The position numbers and the translations under genes were made by a program. The notes under the pieces are model-generated. The model was not told where the DNA came from and made no database searches. It was given only the letters and a program-made list of their open reading frames with translations. Shown here one piece after another: positions 60,501 through 64,000 of a DNA stretch of 64,000 nucleotides (position 1 is its first letter; every line of letters starts with the position of its first letter). Source of the stretch: Ignelater luminosus (taxonomy: Eukaryota > Arthropoda > Insecta > Coleoptera > Elateridae); assembly GCA_011009095.1 (NCBI GenBank), contig VTPC01004508.1:29916-93915 (forward strand). Reading direction: 5' to 3'.

Positions 60501-61783
60501 CAACTAGCTTAAATGATATAGTCGATAATTATGAAACTGCAGCTTTAAAATGGGAACATGCAACTCCTCACGTATTATCTATGGGTTCTGAAACAACAGT
60601 TACTCTTGATATGACCAAAGAAAAACATCTTTTAGATAAGACTTTATACTTTGCTGTGCGTGCTTATCCTCAGATGTATTCTGATGCATTAGCTGCACCT
60701 GTTTCAAATTGGGCGAGAGTTATGGTACCTTCTCCACCACCTCCACCAACTGTACCTCCTACATTTATACCAAATGATCAGACAATATGGCCAAATCAAG
60801 TGCATTCCGTTGGAATAGACCCAGTGGCTCCAGGTTTAGCAAAAAATAATTTTGGTCTTGAAGTTATTCTACCTATTGTCATAGGTGTAATCATCTTGGC
60901 AATTATTCTGAGTTTATATTGTTACTTTTGTGTTATTAAGCGACGCAGTAGAAATAGCCACAAGAAACCAATAAAATCTTCTAATGGAGTTAAAAATGAT
61001 AAACTAAATTCCACTATTACCATTGTACCTAGTTCACCAATCCATTCTTCATCACCGAATACTCCACAACAAGGTTATGTAAATGCTGCTGATATACAAG
61101 ATCATCACACAGTTGGTGTTCCTATAAATAATTATGCATTTGATGATGAACCTAAAAAACGTTATTCGTTAGTACATCAACAAGAACAACAACTAATAGA
61201 GGAACTGAAACAACAACAGTTGCACCAACAACAACAACGTGAATTGAATACTCCTAATAATACATATGCAGGTTTGAGTGTTATTTCTAATAACAGCTTA
61301 CAGAGAAATGGACATCCTTTAAGTCCTTATAATTCTTGGAGTGCATCGCAGTTATTACATGAACATGAAAGACGTCATAGCCCTTTAGACAACATGATTC
61401 CTGAAGATCAGATGTTAAGTCAACATCAAGATATGTTGCTTAATGGATCTCAAATAGATCACATGTCTTTAAATGGCCAGAACATGGATCACATAAGTAT
61501 GAATGGCCATCAAATTGCAAACCAAATTCCAGATCATTACAGCCAAGGTCATGCACCTCCAGTACCTCCACTACCTGTTTATAACTCCAATGGTTATCCA
61601 GTAAATTACAATATTTATGGTGTACATCAACCTCCCCAGATGATAGCCAGTCAGCAGAATCATCCTATTTATCAGTCAATGCAAAGAAATGAACCTGCTG
61701 GACCATACAGTGCGAGTTTGCAGGGTTCTTTAAGTTCTGTTAATAGCGGTGAAAAGAAAAGACGTAATGTGACTATGGTTTAA
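21361..61783 (+). CDS. Clca: CLCA-family (calcium-activated chloride channel regulator-like) protein, 7 coding exons
   Basis: Joining 21361-21513, 57944-58217, 58277-58433, 58494-59397, 59477-59701, 59763-60189 and 60252-61783 keeps frame throughout and gives 1,223 residues. Domains: signal peptide (1 to about 20); CLCA N-terminal region (about 25-290) with YEDLVVGI, LFSALDGRAFLHSATVLLPE and RFGVFDE; VWA-like fold (about 292-460); CLCA middle region; fibronectin-III-like domain (about 761-872); proline run (about 874-879); transmembrane helix (about 917-941); cytoplasmic tail (942-1223) with a glutamine-rich coil (about 1022-1045), three 10-residue repeats (1110-1139), a PPVPPLP SH3-type motif and C-terminal VTMV. 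Known CLCAs are secreted or surface proteins that modulate calcium-activated chloride channels and adhesion and usually self-cleave via HExxH. Here that site is KEFAK (148-152) and the VWA MIDAS position is ENTKD (299-303), so neither activity is expected. The start is the first ATG giving a signal peptide. Confidence 0.9.
21514..29030. other. Intron DNA, 5' portion, no gene recognised
   Basis: AT-rich sequence with short interrupted frames. Around 26.13-26.32 kb a patch begins with GATGCGTCCACACTAGAGCA and is followed about 170 bp on by a weakly inverted GCTCACTGCTCAAGC, possibly an eroded MITE. Around 26.88-27.95 kb frames of 80-107 codons are open on both strands (for example VRQDRLAKTVMQNRRKYRSK on minus at 26884-27123), which looks like decayed coding DNA of an unidentified element. 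A short GC hairpin, TCGGCAAGGCCGA, lies near 25313. Confidence 0.3.
29045..29057 (-). promoter_or_regulatory. CTCF-like motif, copy 1
   Basis: On the minus strand, TGGCCGCTAGGTGG matches the core of the known CTCF consensus (GGCCASYAGRKGG) at nearly all positions, although the following GC bases of the consensus are not kept. A second, nearly identical motif lies 115 bp away in the same orientation. Binding is inferred from sequence only. Confidence 0.4.
29160..29172 (-). promoter_or_regulatory. CTCF-like motif, copy 2
   Basis: The plus-strand CACCTAACGGCCA differs from copy 1 (CACCTAGCGGCCA) at one of 13 bases. It lies in a locally GC-richer patch that also includes GTGAGCGCGTACGATCCCAT. 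Same orientation as copy 1. Confidence 0.35.
30149..30230. promoter_or_regulatory. Candidate intronic cis-regulatory block
   Basis: A direct repeat CTACCGGA-G-CTACCGGA (30149-30165) carries two ACCGGA ETS-type cores 9 bp apart. It is followed by the inverted repeat TTGCC-TTCA-GGCAA (30183-30196), whose GCC-N4-GGC core resembles an AP-2 site. The block is markedly less AT-rich than its flanks and lies about 0.8 kb from the RNase H1/COX19/PPCDC cluster. Function is inference. Confidence 0.3.
30970..31638 (-). pseudogene. RNASEH1: RNase H1 gene, three exons, 3' end lost
   Basis: RNase H1 removes RNA from RNA:DNA hybrids in nucleus and mitochondria. Minus-strand exons are 31638-31256 (acceptor tentative), 31191-31106 and 31046 to about 30973, joined across introns of 64 and 59 bp with GT-AG ends and consistent phase. 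The product has a helical, charged leader (LDLTQRLEKAEKRLKLLKCE), then the RNase H fold: VVFTDGACENNGKLNAKAGI with the first Asp, NHPLNVSEPVTGRATNNTAE with the Glu, and LKIKTDSQFVIN with the second Asp. Beyond that, homology fades to stops; the NGWK region is only hinted at and the final His/Asp motif is absent. The N-terminal hybrid-binding domain was not found either; an upstream ORF (31790-31602) with mitochondrial-leader character may belong to it but does not splice cleanly. Probably a truncated copy. Confidence 0.75.
31639..32130. promoter_or_regulatory. Shared divergent upstream region of RNase H1 and COX19
   Basis: The RNase H1 fragment reads leftward and COX19 reads rightward from this stretch of about 490 bp, the layout of a bidirectional promoter. 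A minus-strand ORF at 31790-31602 (MRFCLRNKIVFSLLNRR at its start) resembles a mitochondrial presequence and may be 5' RNase H1 sequence. No TATA box or clear initiator was identified. Confidence 0.35.
32131..32391 (+). CDS. COX19: COX19, cytochrome c oxidase copper-site assembly factor
   Basis: An intact single-exon frame of 86 residues. COX19 is a small twin-CX9C protein of the mitochondrial intermembrane space and cytosol that supports copper delivery to cytochrome c oxidase. Visible here are the family N-terminus FGQKAFTPVPPDKGSFPLDH, the first CX9C (C29-C39, in GLCKKLMIKYMKCL), the second CX9C (C50-C60, in FCREEARDYLACRM) and the C-terminal LMTREDWSKLGYSDL. Length and cysteine spacing match the family. 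It lies in CLCA intron 1 on the same strand as its host, diverges from the RNase H1 fragment and ends 32 nt before a PPCDC start codon. Being intronless and undamaged it may be functional, although its neighbours are broken; it could also be a young duplicate. Confidence 0.92.
   Translation: MSSYTFGQKAFTPVPPDKGSFPLDHEGLCKKLMIKYMKCLRTNDNDNSFCREEARDYLACRMDNNLMTREDWSKLGYSDLSEKSAE
32424..32972 (+). pseudogene. Ppcdc: Phosphopantothenoylcysteine decarboxylase (PPCDC), 3' part lost
   Basis: PPCDC is the flavin enzyme that decarboxylates 4'-phosphopantothenoylcysteine in coenzyme A synthesis. Exon 1 is 32424-32522 (MVNLLIGCTSSVATIKLPVL), exon 2 is 32577-32780 (VITTERARHF, then DPIIHIDLGKWADIFVIAPL with the catalytic His) and exon 3 starts at 32835 (GICDNLLTCTARTWDVKKPL). 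The two introns are 54 bp each with GT-AG ends. Homology stops at Cys codon 32901-32903, exactly where the conserved PAMN motif should follow; the frame then runs into unrelated sequence and a TAA at 32970-32972. About 125 of roughly 190 family residues remain, without the PAMN and C-terminal catalytic cysteine regions, so activity is unlikely. The start lies just behind COX19. Confidence 0.8.
32973..39036. other. Intron DNA after the gene cluster, no gene recognised
   Basis: An AATAAA near 33034 could have served the PPCDC copy. Minus-strand frames at 33396-33644 and 33982-34200 (the latter with DSEEDKLNVFLRYQFRQNFG) look protein-like but are unassigned. From about 34.2 to 36.8 kb the DNA is plain AT-rich. 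Between 36.8 and 38.7 kb several minus-strand frames (37267-37461, 37458-37709, 37873-38073, 38357-38554) are more protein-like than background and may be pieces of one decayed gene or element. Confidence 0.3.
39041..39303. mobile_element. 263-bp Tc1/mariner-type MITE
   Basis: The left arm starts CACTAATGGAAAAAATTAAA and the reverse complement of the right arm starts CACTAATCGAAAGAATTAAA. The arms remain alignable for about 63 bp (39041-39104 and 39240-39303), through the shared AACAAAAAAATTTCC and AGAAATGC, with about seven differences. TA flanks both ends (39039-39040 and 39304-39305), the expected target duplication. There is no coding capacity. The superfamily assignment rests on TA and the terminal repeats. 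Confidence 0.8.
39306..53145. other. Intron DNA, no gene recognised
   Basis: Long AT-rich stretches (39.3-43.4, 45.8-49.0 and 49.8-52.3 kb) show only short frames. Two patches, about 43.45-45.6 and 49.1-49.75 kb, are of higher complexity and have broken minus-strand frames; for example near 44.9-45.0 kb one reads GFWLHIATVLDGELGKVSLL. A GC-rich hairpin GGGAAG-gcgcg-CTTCCC lies at 49687-49703. Patches at 47.42-47.62 and 48.36-48.50 kb look like mixed-motif non-coding DNA and could be regulatory. None is assigned. Confidence 0.3.
47749..47776. repeat. ATT trinucleotide microsatellite
   Basis: An uninterrupted run of about nine ATT units. Simple sequence in the CLCA intron. Confidence 0.9.
53146..53560. 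repeat. Strongly pyrimidine-biased tract
   Basis: About 400 bp of the plus strand are dominated by T and C, with many TTTCTTT, CTTTCTTT and TCCTTT blocks; the minus strand is correspondingly purine-rich. Two overlapping plus-strand frames (53142-53540 and 53206-53523) are hydrophobic phenylalanine/serine/leucine strings produced by this composition and are not credible genes. An adjacent minus-strand frame (53567-53800) is lysine/serine-rich and may be related decayed sequence. Confidence 0.6.
53561..57943. other. Intron DNA up to CLCA exon 2
   Basis: AT-rich with no recognisable gene. A single CAGGGTAT repeat-like end occurs at 55983. The perfect CpG-rich palindrome at 55009-55024 is listed separately. 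The last 60 bp before exon 2 contain a T-rich tract suitable as a polypyrimidine tract for the acceptor at 57943. Confidence 0.4.
55009..55024. promoter_or_regulatory. Perfect 16-bp CpG-rich palindrome
   Basis: ACGCGCATATGCGCGT reads identically on both strands and stands out in DNA that is otherwise AT-rich. It contains four CpG dinucleotides and a central CATATG E-box-type hexamer, so a dimeric binding site is conceivable. No function is shown. Confidence 0.4.
57944..58217 (+). CDS. Clca: CLCA exon 2
   Basis: It starts after TATTACAG and encodes residues 52-142 plus one base: ATLISASQYLFSALDGRAFL, ATVLLPESWP and GDQIYLAYESLQTRDNTL. This is the classic CLCA N-terminal region. The donor is TTTAG|GTATAA, phase 1. 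Confidence 0.9.
58277..58433 (+). CDS. Clca: CLCA exon 3, degenerate protease-site exon
   Basis: It encodes residues from Ala143: ARSLVKEFAKYRFGVFDEQG, then VVHPICYFDDDSKRNK. In typical CLCAs the first part reads HExxH followed by a similar WGVFDEY stretch; here both histidines are lysines (K148, K152) while E149 is kept. Acceptor TTTCAG, donor GG|GTAAGTT, phase 2. Confidence 0.9.
58494..59397 (+). CDS. Clca: CLCA exon 4, VWA-like region
   Basis: It encodes residues 196-496. It includes ARSSIMFAAEAPSVSMFCDE and NLICNKRSTFDIISN, both strong CLCA matches, then the VWA-like fold starting ITRYILIIENTKDM, where the MIDAS DxSxS should be. TEVGVLL and ARNVIIVIAPG are core strands. It ends ATGGAG|GTGAGT in phase 0. 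Confidence 0.9.
59477..59701 (+). CDS. Clca: CLCA exon 5
   Basis: Seventy-five codons beginning IHRRKLTDDGRTSITGSFVL and ending AANITE, both phase 0. It corresponds to the beta-rich middle region after the VWA fold. Acceptor ATTTTCAG, donor GAG|GTAAAT. Confidence 0.88.
59763..60189 (+). CDS. Clca: CLCA exon 6
   Basis: It encodes PGTWTYTIERYTGNPQPHF, PVIRARFWTHT, VEVKHGNWPVLGAKVEATVA and LLDTGSGDPDITKGDGIYSR, the Ig-like CLCA region with its conserved DI-GDGIYSR signature. Acceptor ATTCTAG, donor TATG|GTGAGT, phase 1. Confidence 0.9.
60252..61783 (+). CDS. Clca: CLCA exon 7: FnIII, transmembrane helix, cytoplasmic tail, stop
   Basis: It encodes residues 714-1223. In order: PCCGSIVPTS, FnIII-like domain (GDLKVQVKPEDVKALLSW to NWARVMVPSP), a proline run, LEVILPIVIGVIILAIILSL as membrane helix, basic stop-transfer KRRSR, glutamine-rich coil, a triple LNG-x-DH-type repeat, APPVPPLP and the terminus RRNVTMV before TAA 61781-61783. 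Acceptor TTGTTACAG. Confidence 0.92.
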
Positions 61784-62785
61784 CGGTACGTGTTTATTGA
61801 CCAAATACATGTGGACTCATTTGAGACATACTTATAAAAGAGAGACTTTTAAACTAAAAAAGGTGGTATTGTACGATGGAAGAATTAAAAGACTTGATAT
61901 TGTGTTCGTATTGATAGAAAATGTAAACTAGTCATTTGAACTTTTGAAACTTTAGGTTTTAAGTAGGTAATAACTTGAAGTTTGAAGTTGAAAATTTTCA
62001 AAACATTATCTTTTTGTTTCTTGTGTTTTAATGTACCTAATATTAAAATACATAATGTAATTATTGTCACAAACAGCAAGCATTATTATGCTGCAGATAT
62101 CTCATCTCCATTGTATCATATGTATAACAAAAGTTAGTTTTTAATAAATTGATAGCTTACTTTAGAAGTAAGCAATTTTTACAAAACATCCATATATAAT
62201 AATTATTATATCATTGCTAATTTAATTATTTACATGAATTTCAAATCAGTTATCAAGTGGAATTTCATTGTTGGCAACTACGATTTGTATTCTTTTGGCT
62301 TTTTTGTTGGACGAAATAATTTCGTTAATTTTAATTGTTAAAAGATATTAATCCAAACTTTAAAAGTATAAAAATTGTACAATGTAAACAAATATAATTG
62401 TCTGAACAGTAAAATAATGTTGCAATTTACTGTTCCATATTCAACTTGTTTGATTAAAATGTAGCAACAATAATTATTAATAATGAAGCCAGTACTGTAA
62501 ATAGATGTTTAGGATATAATATAAGTAAACAAATTTTTATAAGGCTGATCTCGAGTAATGTGAAACCTTTTTGCATTATTGTGTGTGGGTTCGTGCTATT
62601 GTTGTAAATAGAATAAAAATGTAAGTGTGTTTTTATTTTTGTGTTGTTATATAAATATTTTTGTACATATTATGTTCATATTTCTTAATTATTGTATGTG
62701 TATAGTCAAATTGTAAATAGTATTTCATATCCATATTTGTACTTTGTGAATAGAAAATAAATGTTTTCTTAAATTTACAGATTTA
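61784..62785 (+). other. Clca: CLCA 3'UTR with poly-A signals and Pumilio-type sites
   Basis: No gene-like frame follows the stop. AATAAA occurs at 62612-62617 and 62756-62761; the latter probably sets the distal 3' end near 62780. Four Pumilio-type octamers are present: TGTAAATA at 62496, 62603 and 62712, and TGTACATA at 62662. The extent of the UTR is inferred from these signals. Confidence 0.6.
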
Positions 62786-64000
62786 ATGCTTCGATATTTC
62801 ATTGTACCTAACAGTAATTCTGAAACGGTTTTTCATATTAGTTGTTAACTCTGTTGGTATATGTGCTGTATTGCATGTCTGTGGAATCAATTGCATATTA
62901 TTTTAAACAGGTTGGATGAGGGAAGTTATGATCAAAGAAGAAATGTTACAAAAAGCTGACCCAAGATGTTAAAAATCACTTCAAGAAATGCTTCGAAAGT
63001 GAAAGCTAAAATTCTACATTACATTCTGATGAAAGAAATGTATCCCCATCCATACATATATATTAAGATGGAATCTAAATTGCACAATATATAGTGCTTA
63101 CTGAATGAATCATGCTGGATTGCAGTTATGTTGTTTCAAATTTAACAAAGATCAGAAAATAGTTATTACATATTAGTTATAGTCTGATACGATTATCTTT
63201 CTTCCAATCTCAGTTTTATCAGTTTGGCACATACACACTATTAGGAATACTAAAAGTCATTTTATGGAAGTGAGTCTACCACAATGCAATTAAATGGGTT
63301 AGAATTAAAAGAAACTAACTCCAGTTGAGTGGATGTTAATGATTTATTACTAAATGAAAATAACAATTTTATTGAATCAACAAAGAATACTTCATTTGAT
63401 GATAATAAGCTCATTGCCTGGTATTTAAATAAACATATATGTATAATTTCCAATTTCTTACATAAACTATGATCTGAAGTTGCGTTGAATCACTTAATTC
63501 TCAGAATTACTCAAAAATCAAGAAATGAATATTGCATTATAATAAAAATTTGTTGTCTGTTTTTTGTCTTATGGTATATTTCCTATATTATTAGAAGTGT
63601 AAGATATAATAGTAGAGTTCCAAAGAGATTATGTGAAGAAGAATTTTCAGAAAAAGGAATAACAATAGTAGATGTAGAAAAAAACGGAAAGAGAAGTAAT
63701 GATAGTTTATACTACAGAAGCAAAGGTGATTGGAGTATTAAAAAAAACAAAAATTGAAAAAGGTAGGTAAATGGAAACACTAGCAAATGTGGAAAGCCTT
63801 AAATATGCCATCTGAAGCAATGATAATGTATTTAAAGGTTTTGGTAAAAGAACTACAAGAAATAGACACCTAAAAGAACAATCAGCATCTAGATGAGGAA
63901 GAATATGCAGATAGACATCTGTATGTTAAAAACTGCAAACAAAATAAATTTCCAGAAAGAATAACTCCGATGGGTATTACTAGAACAACATTCAATAATA
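62786..64000. other. Downstream flank with broken coding-like frames
   Basis: Plus-strand frames are open in pieces: 63485-63757 has a hydrophobic stretch (CCLFFVLWYISYIIRSVRY) and then a lysine-rich part (RLCEEEFSEKGITIVDVEKN), and after a stop near 63757 further protein-like sequence runs to the window edge (EEYADRHLYVKNCKQNKFPE). No ATG-led complete gene is seen and no family is recognised. A decayed mobile element continuing beyond the window is the likeliest reading. Confidence 0.3.

Overview
The window looks like AT-rich nuclear DNA from an insect, plausibly a beetle. The evidence is a split eukaryotic gene with GT-AG introns, several 48-64 bp introns beside one giant intron, abundant A/T runs, a non-LTR retrotransposon with endonuclease, RT and RNase H domains, a Tc1-type transposase relic and several small inverted-repeat elements. 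No bacterial operon, CRISPR array, tRNA or rRNA gene was seen.

Left part (1-20.8 kb). This is accessory DNA with no convincing intact host gene. It holds a decayed coding-like stretch (1-1.34 kb), a Tc1/mariner transposase pseudogene (1465-2295, minus), an unrecognised open frame (2530-2868, minus), an internally deleted LINE relic (5.69-6.58 kb), a 210-bp TA-flanked element (6846-7055), a nearly complete but frameshifted EN-RT-RNase H LINE (11.62-15.64 kb, plus), a 399-bp Harbinger-like MITE with 54-bp terminal repeats and a perfect TAA duplication (16440-16838), and a degraded tandem repeat (18.65-19.79 kb).

Main gene (20.8-62.8 kb, plus). One gene dominates the window: a CLCA-family (calcium-activated chloride channel regulator) type I membrane protein. 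I reconstruct seven coding exons (21361-21513, then 57944-61783) with consistent phases, giving 1,223 residues. A GC-richer promoter/5'UTR-like block precedes exon 1. Intron 1 is about 36.4 kb; the other five introns are about 60-80 bp. The protein has a signal peptide, a CLCA N-terminal domain, a VWA-like fold, a fibronectin-III-like domain, one transmembrane helix and a 280-residue cytoplasmic tail ending in a PDZ-ligand-like sequence. The HExxH protease site and the VWA metal site typical of CLCAs are both replaced. The 3'UTR carries four Pumilio-type octamers.

Inside intron 1. At about 31-33 kb lies a compact cluster: an RNase H1 gene fragment (minus), an intact COX19 gene (plus), and a PPCDC gene (plus) starting 32 nt after the COX19 stop. 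The two outer genes lose homology at their outward-facing 3' ends while the middle one is intact, as expected of a genomic fragment of about 2 kb copied into the intron. The intron also holds a 263-bp Tc1-type MITE, two CTCF-like motifs, a short regulatory-looking block, a CpG-rich palindrome, a strongly pyrimidine-biased tract and several higher-complexity patches with broken minus-strand frames. Most of the rest is AT-rich sequence in which I see nothing specific.
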